This document shows positions 38,835 to 47,634 of a DNA stretch of 64,000 bases, piece by piece. The notes beneath the pieces are model-generated. The model saw only the letters and a program-made list of their open reading frames with translations, did not search any database and was not told the DNA's origin. Origin of the DNA: Brevibacterium spongiae. GTDB taxonomy: Bacteria; Actinomycetota; Actinomycetes; Actinomycetales; Brevibacteriaceae. Location: the NCBI RefSeq assembly GCF_026168515.1, contig NZ_CP093443.1, positions 2,232,001 through 2,296,000 on the forward strand, in the 5' to 3' direction. Each line of letters opens with the position of its first letter. The first letter of the stretch is position 1. A program made the position numbers and the translations under genes.

Positions 38835-40849
38835 ACTTGGGCCTTGGTCTCGATCGCGTCGAGGATTCGGCGCACCGCCTCGGCGACGGCGACCCCGTTG
38901 TCCTGTTCACCGGACCGGAAGCGGAAGGACACGGCTCCGGCGTCGCGGTCCTCTCCCCCGGCGATGAGGGTGAAGGGGACCTTCGATTTCGAGGCGTTGC
39001 GGATCTTCTTCGGGAAGCGATCGTCGCTGTCGTCGATCTCGACGCGCACACCCACGGCACGCAGCTGTGCGGCGACCTCGGCGAGGTAGTCGTTGAACTC
39101 CTCGGCCACGGGGATGCAGGTGACCTGGACGGGGGCCAGCCATACGGGGAACGCTCCGGCGTAGTGCTCGGTGAGCACGCCGAGGAAGCGTTCGATGGAG
39201 CCGAACTTCGCGGAGTGGATCATCACCGGCTGCTGACGGGAGCCGTCGGCGGCGACGTATTCGAGTCCGAAGCGTTCGGGCTGGTTGAAGTCGAGCTGCA
39301 CGGTCGACATCTGCCAGGTGCGGCCGATGGCGTCGCGGGCCTGGACGGAGATCTTCGGTCCGTAGAAGGCGGCTCCGCCCGGGTCGGGAACGAGTTCGAG
39401 ACCGGTCTCGGCGGCGACTTCCTCGAGGACGCGGGTGGCTTCGGCCCACTGCTCGTCGGAGCCGATGAATTTGTCGGCTTTCTTGCCCTCTTCGTCGCGG
39501 GTGGAGAGTTCGAGGTAGAAGTCGTCGAGCCCGAAGTCGCGCAGCAGGCTGAGCACGAAGTTGAGCAGGTGGCGGATCTCCTTCGCCGCGTCTTCCTGCG
39601 CGACGTAGGAGTGGGAGTCGTCCTGGGTCAGCGCGCGCACGCGGGTGAGTCCGTGGATGACGCCGGAGGCCTCGTCGCGGTAGACGGTGCCGAACTCGAA
39701 CAGCCGCAGCGGCAGGTCACGGTAGGACCGGCCGCGGGAGCGGTAGATGAGGTTGTGCATCGGGCAGTTCATCGCCTTGAGGCGGTACGGGGTGCCCTCC
39801 TTGACGACCTGTCCGGAGTCGTCGCGAACCTCGTCGACGGACATCGCCGGGAACATGTTCTCCCCGTAGTAGGGCAGGTGGCCCGAGGTGAAGTAGAGGG
39901 TCTCCTTCGAGATGTGCGGCGTGCCGACGTATTCGAAGCCCTCTTCGATGTGGCGGGCACGGACGTAGTCCTCCATCTCCCGCTTGATGACTCCGCCCTT
40001 GGGGTGGAAGACGGGCAGACCAGAGCCGAGCTCCTCGGGGAAGGAGAACAGGTCCATCTCGGCGCCGAGCTTGCGATGGTCGCGGCGTTCCGCCTCGGCC
40101 AAGCGGTCCTGGTAGGCCTTGAGATCGTCTTTCGAGGCCCACGCGGTGCCGTAGACGCGCTGCAGGCTCGCGTTCGCCTGATCTCCGCGCCAGTAAGCGG
40201 CCGAGGAGCGGGTGATGGCGAAGCCGTTGCCGATGAGCTTGGTGTTGGGCAGGTGGGGTCCGCGGCAGAGGTCCTGCCACACGACCTCGCCCTTGCGGTC
40301 GACGTTCTCGTACACGGTGAGTTCGCTGCCGCCGACCTCGACGGAGGAGCCGTCGTCGGCGGCTGAGCCCTTGTCGCCGATGAGTTCGAGCTTGTACGGC
40401 TCGTCGGCCATACGCTGCCGGGCCTCTTCTTCGGTCACGACGACGCGGTTGAAGGTCTGCCCGGACTTGACGATCTGGGCGGCCTTCTTCTGGATCGCCT
40501 TGAGGTCTTCGGGAGTGAAGGGCTCGGCCGCGTCGAAATCGAAGTAGTAGCCGTCGGTGATGTAGGGGCCGATCCCGAGCTTGGTGCCGGGGAAGAGCTC
40601 CTGCACAGCTTGGGCAGTGACGTGCCCGGTCGAATGGCGGAGGATGTCGAGTCCGGCGTCGGAGTCGATGGTGATCGGAGCGATCGAGTCGCCCGGCTGC
40701 GGCTGGCGGCTGAGGTCGGCGGGTTCGCCGTTCAGCCACATGGCGATGACTGTGCGGTCGGTGGAGAAGATCTCCGTGCCGGTCAGTCCCTCTTTCCAGG
40801 GAATGCTTTCGCCCGCGCAGTCAATGCTGTCCGCCACTGATTTCTCCAT
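38831..40849 (-). CDS. thrS: Threonyl-tRNA synthetase
   Basis: Charges tRNA-Thr and edits Ser-tRNA-Thr. It has 672 residues: a TGS-like N-terminus, an editing domain with [16 protein letters not shown] (HxxxH-type), the class II core with the zinc-ligand Cys in [33 protein letters not shown] (motif 2) and [16 protein letters not shown] (motif 3), and an anticodon-binding domain at the end. First gene of the thrS-HIT-S9 coupled series. No T-box leader visible in the 193 nt upstream. Confidence 0.97.
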   Translation of the reverse strand: MEKSVADSIDCAGESIPWKEGLTGTEIFSTDRTVIAMWLNGEPADLSRQPQPGDSIAPITIDSDAGLDILRHSTGHVTAQAVQELFPGTKLGIGPYITDGYYFDFDAAEPFTPEDLKAIQKKAAQIVKSGQTFNRVVVTEEEARQRMADEPYKLELIGDKGSAADDGSSVEVGGSELTVYENVDRKGEVVWQDLCRGPHLPNTKLIGNGFAITRSSAAYWRGDQANASLQRVYGTAWASKDDLKAYQDRLAEAERRDHRKLGAEMDLFSFPEELGSGLPVFHPKGGVIKREMEDYVRARHIEEGFEYVGTPHISKETLYFTSGHLPYYGENMFPAMSVDEVRDDSGQVVKEGTPYRLKAMNCPMHNLIYRSRGRSYRDLPLRLFEFGTVYRDEASGVIHGLTRVRALTQDDSHSYVAQEDAAKEIRHLLNFVLSLLRDFGLDDFYLELSTRDEEGKKADKFIGSDEQWAEATRVLEEVAAETGLELVPDPGGAAFYGPKISVQARDAIGRTWQMSTVQLDFNQPERFGLEYVAADGSRQQPVMIHSAKFGSIERFLGVLTEHYAGAFPVWLAPVQVTCIPVAEEFNDYLAEVAAQLRAVGVRVEIDDSDDRFPKKIRNASKSKVPFTLIAGGEDRDAGAVSFRFRSGEQDNGVAVAEAVRRILDAIETKAQV

Positions 40850-40942
40850 TCGTTGGATGTTCGTCTGAGTCCGCCCGGGATCGTCCGGACCGAGGACTTC
40901 TCGCCCTTAGATTCTAGTACCAATTCGACTGCCGCAGATCAG

Positions 40943-40972
40943 TCGGGTGGCAGTCGGTCGACTGCCACCCGA
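40943..40972 (-). terminator. Terminator between the DUF4190 protein gene and thrS
   Basis: Perfect 14-bp inverted repeat with a 2-nt loop (TCGGGTGGCAGTCG and its complement), 70 nt after the stop at 41043 and about 95 nt before thrS. No U-tract. Confidence 0.7.
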
Positions 40973-41042
40973 TTGTGTTGCTCGAGGTGTTCCGCGGTGA
41001 CCGCGGGGTCTCGCATTCAGCGAGTGCCCGTGGTGCTTCTCG

Positions 41043-42395
41043 TCACTGCTTCTTCCACTCGAAGTCCGTGCCGTTGCCGAGATCTTCGCTGAGCTTGAGC
41101 TGGACGCGCATATTGTCGATGTCCGACGAGGGCACGGCGAAAGCCAGTTTGTAGGTCTTCTCACCGCCGGCGGGGACAGGATCGGCGAAGGCGAGCGAGC
41201 CGCGGTAGCCACCGCTGCTGTCGAACACGTCGTCGTACTCCTTGCCGGAGCCGTTGTTGGCGGTCAGATCGGAAAGGGTCATCTTGACGTCACTGCTCGA
41301 GTTGTTCTTGACGGTCATGGTGACGACAGCAATCTGGCCGTTGGTCGATTCGGCTCCGGAGGCGCTCGAACTCGCGGTGCCCGAACTGACCGACACAGCA
41401 GCAGTGAGGTCCGTGCCGATCGTGACTTCTCCGCCTTGTGCCGGAGCGCCCTCGCCTCCGTCGGAGCCGCCTGCCCCCTCGCCCGGATCCTGGCCGGCAC
41501 CCTGGCTCGGGTCGGCCGGCGCCGAGGAGCTGGCCGCATCTTCGGCGGCGCTGAAGATGAACGCGCCGAACATGACGGTCGCGACGATCACGATGATCGA
41601 GATGATGATGGACACAGCACCGAGGATGATGCCGGTGATGTTGAGGCCCTTGTTGTTCGCCAGGCCCTTCTTGATCGCGGAGAGTCCGACGAAGCCGAAG
41701 ATGATTGCGGCGATGCCGAAGAGCGCACCGCCACCGAAGACGAAGGCACCGAGGATACCGACGATGCCGCCGATGAGGGCGAGGATGCCCCAGATGTTCT
41801 TCGAGGTGTTGTTGCCGGACCCCGAGGGGTACTGCCCGTACGCTGCATTCGGGTTGGCCGGGATGAACTGGTCGGACGAACCTTCGGCACCTGCGTAGGC
41901 CGGCTGCTGACCGTACTGGTTGGCATCGTACTGAGCGTTGGGGTCGTACTGGTTCTGCCCGTACTGATCCTGACCGTACTGGCCCTGGCTCTGACCGTAC
42001 TGATCCTGACCGTATTGCGGCTGGGAACCGTACTGGCTCTGATCCTGGCTCTGGTTCTGGCCGTAGTGCGGCTGTGAGCCGTACTGGTTCTGGTCCTGGC
42101 CGCCGGAGTTCTGACCGTATGGGTTCTGGTCGTTTGACGAACCGTACTGCGGAGGCTGCTGCCCGTATCCCTGGGATCCGTCGTTGCCGCCCTGGCCGTA
42201 GTTCGGCTGCGAGGGCTGCGAACCGTACTGCGGAGGCTGCTGTCCTGAGTTCTGGTCGCTGCCGTAGCCGGGTGCGCTCGGCGGCTGATTGTTCGGGTTC
42301 TGGCCGTTGGGGTTCTGGCCGTTGGGGTTCTGGCCATTCGGGTTGTTGCCGCCCGAACCGTCACCGGAACCGTAGGGGTTCTGAGGAGTAGACAT
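41043..42395 (-). CDS. DUF4190-type membrane protein with Gln/Asn/Tyr-rich N-terminus and DUF4352-like C-terminus
   Basis: Protein of 450 residues from the ATG at 42395. Residues 1-195 are low complexity, first NGQNP repeats, then many QYGQ units. Residues about 200-240 and 252-282 form a hydrophobic pair typical of DUF4190 (WGILALIGGIVGILG, GLNITGIILGAVSII). Residues 300-450 are an exported beta-rich domain resembling DUF4352 Ig-like folds. The disordered tail should be cytoplasmic and the C-terminal domain outside the cell. Function unknown. It shares its tail style with two DUF4870 proteins at 53-54.5 kb. Confidence 0.85.
   Translation of the reverse strand: MSTPQNPYGSGDGSGGNNPNGQNPNGQNPNGQNPNNQPPSAPGYGSDQNSGQQPPQYGSQPSQPNYGQGGNDGSQGYGQQPPQYGSSNDQNPYGQNSGGQDQNQYGSQPHYGQNQSQDQSQYGSQPQYGQDQYGQSQGQYGQDQYGQNQYDPNAQYDANQYGQQPAYAGAEGSSDQFIPANPNAAYGQYPSGSGNNTSKNIWGILALIGGIVGILGAFVFGGGALFGIAAIIFGFVGLSAIKKGLANNKGLNITGIILGAVSIIISIIVIVATVMFGAFIFSAAEDAASSSAPADPSQGAGQDPGEGAGGSDGGEGAPAQGGEVTIGTDLTAAVSVSSGTASSSASGAESTNGQIAVVTMTVKNNSSSDVKMTLSDLTANNGSGKEYDDVFDSSGGYRGSLAFADPVPAGGEKTYKLAFAVPSSDIDNMRVQLKLSEDLGNGTDFEWKKQ
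42286..42345 (-). repeat. Four 15-bp repeats encoding NGQNP units
   Basis: Four in-frame 15-bp units (42286-42300, 42301-42315, 42316-42330, 42331-42345); the middle two are identical, the outer two diverged. They code for the Asn/Gly/Gln/Asn/Pro stretch near the N-terminus of the DUF4190 protein. Confidence 0.8.
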
Positions 42396-42556
42396 GAGTG
42401 CTCCGAAGTCATCGTCGTTAGGTACAACACTCAGAGTACTAGCAAACTTGCTCAGAACCGCATACCGATCCGTTCCAGACCTGCAACAGAACCTGACAGA
42501 CCCGAACCTGGACTCTCGACGGAACCCTGTGATCCACCAACGTCTGCGGAATGCAC

Positions 42557-42585
42557 GAAGCCCCGGGTAGATCACCCGGGGCTTC
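42557..42585 (-). terminator. Terminator of the tRNA array
   Basis: Perfect 12-bp inverted repeat GAAGCCCCGGGT with a 5-nt loop, starting 6 nt after the 3' end of tRNA-Val(GAC). The remaining 160 nt to the DUF4190 gene start hold only its presumed promoter. Confidence 0.75.
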
Positions 42586-42590
42586 TTCTG

Positions 42591-42662
42591 TGCGCGATAC
42601 TGGGATCGAACCAGTGACCTCTTCCGTGTCAGGGAAGCGCGCTACCGCTGCGCCAATCGCGC
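42591..42662 (-). tRNA. tRNA-Val (anticodon GAC)
   Basis: 72-nt cloverleaf on the minus strand: acceptor GCGCGAT pairs with ATCGCGC, D-stem GCGC, anticodon stem CTTCC/GGAAG with loop CTGACAC, T-arm ACTGG TTCGATC CCAGT. CCA is not encoded. Reads GUC and GUU codons. Differs from the neighbouring tRNA-Val at only two bases, positions 32 and 34. Confidence 0.97.
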
Positions 42663-42698
42663 TCTATTCATTTGTTGCACCGGAACCGATGGTCCCTG

Positions 42699-42770
42699 TG
42701 CGCGATACTGGGATCGAACCAGTGACCTCTTCCGTGTGAAGGAAGCGCGCTACCGCTGCGCCAATCGCGC
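42699..42770 (-). tRNA. tRNA-Val (anticodon CAC)
   Basis: 72-nt cloverleaf with the same arms as the adjacent tRNA-Val(GAC) but loop TTCACAC. Reads GUG, a frequent codon in this high-GC sequence. CCA is not encoded. 36 nt separate it from the GAC gene. Confidence 0.97.
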
Positions 42771-42800
42771 TTGTCAGTCAGCATTCCTGCTGACCATCCG

Positions 42801-42871
42801 AGGTGGCGACGGGATTCGAACCCGTGTATACGGCTTTGCAGGCCGCTGCCTCGCCTCTCGGCCACGCCACC
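42801..42871 (-). tRNA. tRNA-Cys (anticodon GCA)
   Basis: 71-nt cloverleaf: acceptor GGTGGCG/CGCCACC, U discriminator as expected for Cys, anticodon loop CTGCAAA, T-loop TTCGAAT. CCA is not encoded. Confidence 0.97.
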
Positions 42872-42897
42872 GCCAAGGCAGTGCCATGACGCCTCCG

Positions 42898-42970
42898 AGC
42901 GGATGACGGGACTCGAACCCGCGACCCTCACCTTGGCAAGGTGATGCTCTACCAACTGAGCCACATCCGC
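42898..42970 (-). tRNA. tRNA-Gly (anticodon GCC)
   Basis: 73-nt cloverleaf: acceptor GCGGATG/CATCCGC, U discriminator, anticodon loop TTGCCAA between TCACC and GGTGA, T-loop TTCGAGT. CCA is not encoded. First gene of the Gly-Cys-Val-Val array, all on the minus strand. Confidence 0.97.
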
Positions 42971-43009
42971 ATTTCTCGCTGCGGGGTTTCCCTCGCAACG
43001 AGATATAAC

Positions 43010-43037
43010 TCTATACGCAGGTGGCGGCATACGCAAA
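43010..43037 (-). promoter_or_regulatory. Possible promoter of the tRNA array
   Basis: On the minus strand TTTGCG (43032-43037), 16 nt, TATAGA (43010-43015), about 40 nt before tRNA-Gly. Reasonable position and -10 match; -35 match partial. Confidence 0.4.
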
Positions 43038-43094
43038 ATCGGAATCGGGTGATCGTGGTCACAGGCGCAGATCAAGCTTTCAGGGTTGCGTACA

Positions 43095-43100
43095 TATAGT
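43095..43100 (+). promoter_or_regulatory. -10 box for a leaderless PGPGW-protein transcript
   Basis: TATAGT, 6 nt before the GTG at 43107, with no ribosome binding site in between. Transcription would begin at the start codon. Confidence 0.5.
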
Positions 43101-43106
43101 AGTCAG

Positions 43107-43583
43107 GTGAATGTCGAACGCCCGCGCACCCGCCCTCAGGGGTGGCTGTCCCGCCACCATCGCCAGGGCCCCAGGCCCTGGAGGAAGCTGCGTCTGGCGT
43201 TCCTCCGGTGGCGCCGAACGGTGCTGGCGAATCCGCACACCGCCCGCGTCTATCGCACCATCGTCGGCGGACTCGGCACGCTCGTCGTCCTCATCGGACT
43301 CGTGCTCGTGCCTCTGCCGGGCCCGGGCTGGCTCATCGTCATCATCGGTCTCTTCATCATCTCCAGCGAATTCCGTTGGGCGCAGAGGCTGCTTCACTTC
43401 GTTCGAGTGAATGTGGAGAAGTGGACGCAGTGGATCATGGCTCAGCCGCTGTGGGTGCGCTGGACGATCGGCGGGCTGACCGCGGCTTTCGTCTGCTTCA
43501 TCGTCTGGTGCGCTCTGCGGCTCACCGGCCTGCCGGACTGGGTGCCGGATCTGCCCGTACTCGAGGTGCTCGGTCTGCACTGA
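43107..43583 (+). CDS. Small PGPGW membrane protein (TIGR02611-like)
   Basis: Protein of 158 residues. A basic N-terminal region (about 1-45) is followed by two close hydrophobic segments around VVLIGLVLVPLPGPGWLIVIIGLFIISSE, the hallmark PGPGW hairpin, and a further membrane helix at about 120-140. Small proteins of this type are conserved in actinobacteria with no known role that I can name. Start set to the GTG at 43107 because of the -10 box 6 nt upstream. Transcribed away from the tRNA array and convergent with zapE. Confidence 0.82.
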   Translation: MNVERPRTRPQGWLSRHHRQGPRPWRKLRLAFLRWRRTVLANPHTARVYRTIVGGLGTLVVLIGLVLVPLPGPGWLIVIIGLFIISSEFRWAQRLLHFVRVNVEKWTQWIMAQPLWVRWTIGGLTAAFVCFIVWCALRLTGLPDWVPDLPVLEVLGLH

Positions 43584-43677
43584 CCGGGCGGACACCCGGC
43601 CGGGACTGCGCTGACCGTACAGATTTCCCACTCGGCTGCGCCGCCTGCGGCCATTGCGCCGAACCGATGAATGCGAA

Positions 43678-43712
43678 ATGCCCGCCGATCCTCAACCAGG
43701 ATCAGCGGGCAT
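43678..43712. terminator. Bidirectional terminator between the PGPGW gene and zapE
   Basis: Inverted repeat ATGCCCGC/GCGGGCAT extended by GATCCT/AGGATC after one mismatch, 5-nt loop. It lies 31 nt before the zapE stop, in the gap between convergent genes, so it can serve both. Confidence 0.7.
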
Positions 43713-43743
43713 ACGCTTCGCTGCGGCCACAGCGGAAGAAGCG

Positions 43744-44751
43744 TCAGGACGACAGCGCGGTCAGCCTCGAGAGGCAGCGCATGTACTTCTTCCGATACCC
43801 GCCGGCCAGAGACTCCTCGGTGAAGATCTTGTCCAACGGCGCCCCTGAGTTGATGATGTGGACGTTGCGATCGTAGAGACGATCGACGAGAGCCACGAAG
43901 CGCAGGGCCACACTCTCGTTGTCGATCGTCGTCACGTTCTCCCACACAGCGGCATCCACACCGTCGACCATCCGCCCATAGCGTGAGGGGTGGACCGTGG
44001 ACAGGTGGGACAGCAGCTGGGAGAAGTCGTCTCTGGCCACGGTGCCTTCGAGCGTCGCCATGGCCGCGTCGAGTTCATCGGCGGGCAGCGGGTCGGCCGG
44101 GGAGCTCAGTGCCCGATGACGATAGTCCTGACCGTCGATGCGGAATACCTCGAACTGGTCGGCCAGCGCCTGGATCTCGCGGAGGAAGTCCTGAGCGGCG
44201 AAGCGGCCCTCCCCCAGGGATCCCGGCAGTGTATTCGACGTCGCGATGATCTTCACCCCGGCGTCGGTGAGTTCACGCATGAGCCGGGACATGAGCACCG
44301 TGTCGCCGGGATCGTCGAGTTCGAATTCGTCGACGCATACGAGCTTCATCTGCGACAGATCATCGCGGGCGCGGGCGAAGCCCAGGGCACCGACGAGGTT
44401 CGTGTACTCGACGAAGGTTCCGAAGGTGGCGGGTTTCTCATTGGCATGCCACGCAGAAGCGAGAAGGTGGGTCTTGCCGACGCCGTAGCCGCCGTCGAGG
44501 TAGACGCCCTTGGGTCCGGACTTTCCCTTGGAGAAGAGTTTGCCGAAGAACCCCTTGGAGCTCGACTCCGCAGTGAATTGTTCGAGCTTGTTCCGCGCTT
44601 CGGCCTGCGAAGGTTCGGCAGGGTCGGTGCGATAGCTGTCGAAGGACACATCCTCGAACTGCGGCGGAGGGACGAGGCCCGCGATGAGCTCGTCGGGGGC
44701 AACCTGTGGGGATCGGTCGCTCAGTGCGACCAGAGTCTGCTCGGCATTCAC
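43744..44751 (-). CDS. zapE: Cell division protein ZapE (AFG1-like ATPase)
   Basis: P-loop ATPase of 335 residues; E. coli ZapE acts on the Z-ring. Walker A is GGYGVGKTH (residues 87-95), Walker B VCVDEFELDDPGD, then IIATSNTLPGSLGEGRFA and the late SVALRFVALVDRLYDRNVHI, all typical of the family. GTG start with TAGACT 7 nt upstream and no ribosome binding site, so the mRNA is probably leaderless. It stands alone, convergent with the PGPGW gene. Confidence 0.92.
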   Translation of the reverse strand: MNAEQTLVALSDRSPQVAPDELIAGLVPPPQFEDVSFDSYRTDPAEPSQAEARNKLEQFTAESSSKGFFGKLFSKGKSGPKGVYLDGGYGVGKTHLLASAWHANEKPATFGTFVEYTNLVGALGFARARDDLSQMKLVCVDEFELDDPGDTVLMSRLMRELTDAGVKIIATSNTLPGSLGEGRFAAQDFLREIQALADQFEVFRIDGQDYRHRALSSPADPLPADELDAAMATLEGTVARDDFSQLLSHLSTVHPSRYGRMVDGVDAAVWENVTTIDNESVALRFVALVDRLYDRNVHIINSGAPLDKIFTEESLAGGYRKKYMRCLSRLTALSS

Positions 44752-44758
44752 TCGGCCT

Positions 44759-44764
44759 AGTCTA
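44759..44764 (-). promoter_or_regulatory. -10 box for leaderless zapE transcript
   Basis: TAGACT on the minus strand, 7 nt before the GTG at 44751. Confidence 0.45.
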
Positions 44765-44895
44765 AGGCAGGCCCACGGGCCCGACTGAATTCGGACCCTT
44801 ACGTGTGGGGCCGCTCACAATGCGTTCGCCCCCCAAGGACAAGGGTCCCCCGCCGTGCGCCCGAAGCCCGGGTCCCGGAGACGAGCCGGCCGCGT

Positions 44896-45831
44896 TCAGC
44901 TGAAGTCGAAACCGAGCCGACCCAGCTGCTTGGGGTCGCGCTGCCAGTCCTTGGCGATCTTGACGTGGAGGTCGAGATACACCTTGGTGCCCAGCAGACG
45001 TTCGATGCCCTGTCGGGACTCCGAGCCTATCGCCTTGAGCCTGCTGCCGCCCTTGCCGATGATGATCGCCTTCTGGCTGGGCCGCTCGACGTAGAGATTG
45101 ACGTGGACGTTCCACAGCGGGTTGTCCTCGCTGCGTCCCTCCCGCGGGTACATCTCCTCGACCTGTACGGCCAGGGAGTGCGGCAGTTCGTCGCGGACGC
45201 CTTCGAGCGCGGCCTCTCGGACGAGCTCGGCGATCATCTTCTCCTCCGGCTCATCAGTGAGATCTCCGTCGGGGTACAGCGGCGGCGACACCGGCAGATG
45301 GGAGGACAGGACGGAATCGACGGTGTCGATCTGGAAGCCGTCGACCGCGGAGACCGGGACGACATCGGCGAAGTCGGCGAGCTCGCCGACGGCCAGCAGC
45401 GCCTCGGCGACCTTGTCCTTGGGCACGAGATCGACCTTCGTCACCAATGCCACGATCGGGGTCCGCCCGTCCAGCAGCGCCAGCTGGGAGGCGATGTAGC
45501 GGTCGCCCGGGCCGATCGCCTCATCGGCAGGCAGGCAGAAGCCGATGACATCGACCTCGCTCAGGGTGGAGGCCACGAGGTCGTTGAGTCGGGCTCCCAG
45601 CAGCGTCCGCGGTTTGTGCAGTCCGGGGGTGTCGACGAGGATGAGCTGGTGGTCGTCGCGGTGGACGATTCCGCGGATCGTGTGCCGCGTCGTCTGCGGT
45701 TTCGCCGAGGTGATCGCCACCTTCTCCCCCACCAGGGCGTTCGTCAGCGTCGACTTGCCGGTGTTGGGGCGGCCGACGAAGCAGGCGAAGCCGGCGCGGT
45801 AGTCCTCGGGATAATCGGTGCGAAATTCCAT
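44896..45831 (-). CDS. era: GTPase Era
   Basis: Ribosome-assembly GTPase that binds the 3' end of 16S rRNA. It has 311 residues: G1 GRPNTGKST (20-28), G2 KPQTTRHTI, G3 VDTPGLHKP, G4 TKVD, and a C-terminal KH domain (KAIIIGKGGSRLKAIGSESR). The ATG at 45831 is 1 nt after the stop of the CBS protein, so it is translated in series with it. End of the hrcA-dnaJ-rsmE-phoH-ybeY-era run. Confidence 0.97.
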   Translation of the reverse strand: MEFRTDYPEDYRAGFACFVGRPNTGKSTLTNALVGEKVAITSAKPQTTRHTIRGIVHRDDHQLILVDTPGLHKPRTLLGARLNDLVASTLSEVDVIGFCLPADEAIGPGDRYIASQLALLDGRTPIVALVTKVDLVPKDKVAEALLAVGELADFADVVPVSAVDGFQIDTVDSVLSSHLPVSPPLYPDGDLTDEPEEKMIAELVREAALEGVRDELPHSLAVQVEEMYPREGRSEDNPLWNVHVNLYVERPSQKAIIIGKGGSRLKAIGSESRQGIERLLGTKVYLDLHVKIAKDWQRDPKQLGRLGFDFS

Positions 45832-45832
45832 C

Positions 45833-47143
45833 TCAGTCTTCTTCCTTCGTCCCCGGGCTTCCGGCCGCGACTGTCTTCGCCTCGGCAGTGTCGTCTGCGT
45901 TGCGGGTGACCCGCACATGGGTGATGCGGTGGCGGCGTCCTTGGCCTTCCATCGCTGTGATGTTCAGGCCTTCGATGCTCGCATGCGAACCGTCGATGGG
46001 CACCCTGTCGATGAGTTTCGACAGCAGTCCGCCGACGCTGTTGACGTCGTCTTCGTCGATGCGCACGTCGAAGTACTCGGCGAAGTCCGAGATCGACATG
46101 CGGGTGCTGATGACGAACGACCCGTCCGCCTCGGCGATGAGTTCGTCGTCGCCGTTGTCGTATTCGTCTTCGATCTCTCCGACGATCTCCTCGACGATGT
46201 CCTCGATGGTCACGAGCCCGGCGGTGCCGCCGTATTCGTCGACGAGGATCGCCAGATGCGTGGAGTCCAGCTGCATCTGCCGCAGCAGATCATCAGCCGG
46301 TTTCGTCTCAGGCACGAAGAGCACGCTGCGCGCCAGCGACCCGATGGGCCGATCGGCTTCATCGGGGTGGAGGTTGAGGCGCCGGGCCACGTCTTTGAGG
46401 TAGGCGACGCCGCGGACGTCGTCGAGGTCGTTGCCGCACACGGGGATGCGGGAGAAGCCGGACCGGAAGAACAGACTCATCGTCTTCTGCAGGCTGACAT
46501 CGGCGTCGACGGTGATGAGGTCGGTGCGCGGAACCATGACCTCGTTCGCGGAGGTGTCGGAGAGGTTGAACACAGACTGGATCATCTCGCGTTCGCCGTC
46601 TTCGATGACGTCGGATTCGCTGGCCCTCTCCACGAGGTCGCGCAGCTGCTCGGACGTCACGAACGGACCGTCCTTGTACACCTTGTCCGGGGTCAGCAGG
46701 TTGCCGAGGACGACGAGGATGCGGGTGAGCGGTTTGAGGACGACGAGGACGATGCGCACGACCCAGCTGAGGTTGAGACACACGGCCAGGGACCTGCGTT
46801 TGCCGATCGTGCGCGGGGACACGCCCGCGATGATGAACACGGCCACCGAGGCGGTGAGCACCGTGAGGAAGACCATGAGCGGCCCCACCGAATAGTACGA
46901 GTCATAGGCCAGGGCGATGAAGACCGTGGCCAGCGCCTCGAGGAAGTTGCGGACGAAGATGATGACGTTGATGTTCGTCGGCAGGTCGGCGAGGATCTTC
47001 TCCACACGCACTGCCGCGCGCTTGCCCTCTTCCTTCACCTCCTCGACAGCATGGTGGGAGACGTTGAGCAGAGCCGCATCGACGGCTGAGAGTGTGGCGG
47101 CGATGACGAGGCACAGAGCCGCCCCGAGGAAGTACATGAACAC
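45833..47143 (-). CDS. HlyC/CorC-family CNNM-type membrane protein with CBS pair
   Basis: Protein of 436 residues: a DUF21 membrane domain with about four helices (1-190), a CBS pair (MVPRTDLITVDADVSLQKTM and the later STHLAILVDEYGGTAGLVTIEDIVEEIVGEIEDEYD) and a C-terminal CorC_HlyC domain. Members of this family handle Mg2+ or Co2+ efflux and tolerance; the exact ion cannot be told. Between ybeY and era, the standard actinobacterial order. Confidence 0.92.
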   Translation of the reverse strand: MFMYFLGAALCLVIAATLSAVDAALLNVSHHAVEEVKEEGKRAAVRVEKILADLPTNINVIIFVRNFLEALATVFIALAYDSYYSVGPLMVFLTVLTASVAVFIIAGVSPRTIGKRRSLAVCLNLSWVVRIVLVVLKPLTRILVVLGNLLTPDKVYKDGPFVTSEQLRDLVERASESDVIEDGEREMIQSVFNLSDTSANEVMVPRTDLITVDADVSLQKTMSLFFRSGFSRIPVCGNDLDDVRGVAYLKDVARRLNLHPDEADRPIGSLARSVLFVPETKPADDLLRQMQLDSTHLAILVDEYGGTAGLVTIEDIVEEIVGEIEDEYDNGDDELIAEADGSFVISTRMSISDFAEYFDVRIDEDDVNSVGGLLSKLIDRVPIDGSHASIEGLNITAMEGQGRRHRITHVRVTRNADDTAEAKTVAAGSPGTKEED

Positions 47144-47145
47144 GG

Positions 47146-47634
47146 TCAGACCTCGGTGGGGGTGGGAATGTCGGTGCGACCGTCGTAGCGGGCGGCGAAG
47201 AAGGTCAGCAGCAGATGCCGCTGCAGGGCGAACATCTCCTCACGCTCTTCGGGCTCGCCGTGGTCGTAGCCGAGGAGGTGGAGGAATCCATGCACCGTCA
47301 GCAGCAGGATCTCATCCATCGTCGAGTGGCCGGCGGTTTCGGCTTGGGCCGCGGCCACCTCGGGGCAGATGATGATGTCGCCCATCTGTCCTTCGGTTGG
47401 TCGATCGGGTTCGCCCTGGTGAAGCTGATCCATGGGGAAGGACATCACGTCGGTCGGTCCTTCGAGGTCCATCCACGTGACATGCAGCTCCGACATCGCC
47501 GTGGAATCGACCATGGTCACGGCGAGTTCGGCACCGGGATGCATGTGGAGGGCCTCACCGAGGTATTCGGTCAGCGCCACGACCTCGTCGAGGTCCACCT
47601 CGGCGTCGGTCTCATTGAGGATCTCGGTGTTCAT
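47146..47634 (-). CDS. ybeY: Endoribonuclease YbeY (rRNA maturation)
   Basis: Zinc-dependent RNase for 16S rRNA 3' end processing and ribosome quality control. It has 162 residues from the ATG at 47634, which overlaps the phoH stop by 4 nt. The metal site is HGFLHLLGYDH (His115, His119, His125). The adjacent era product acts on the same rRNA end. Confidence 0.96.
   Translation of the reverse strand: MNTEILNETDAEVDLDEVVALTEYLGEALHMHPGAELAVTMVDSTAMSELHVTWMDLEGPTDVMSFPMDQLHQGEPDRPTEGQMGDIIICPEVAAAQAETAGHSTMDEILLLTVHGFLHLLGYDHGEPEEREEMFALQRHLLLTFFAARYDGRTDIPTPTEV

Noticed and set aside
38235..39060. N-terminal extension of the S9 peptidase frame to about 954 codons
   Set aside because: The extra part is the out-of-frame shadow of the HIT and thrS genes; the ATG at 38229 is coupled to the HIT stop.
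42591..42970. tRNA cluster as a possible integration site for a mobile element
   Set aside because: No integrase, attachment-site repeat or foreign-looking gene lies beside it.
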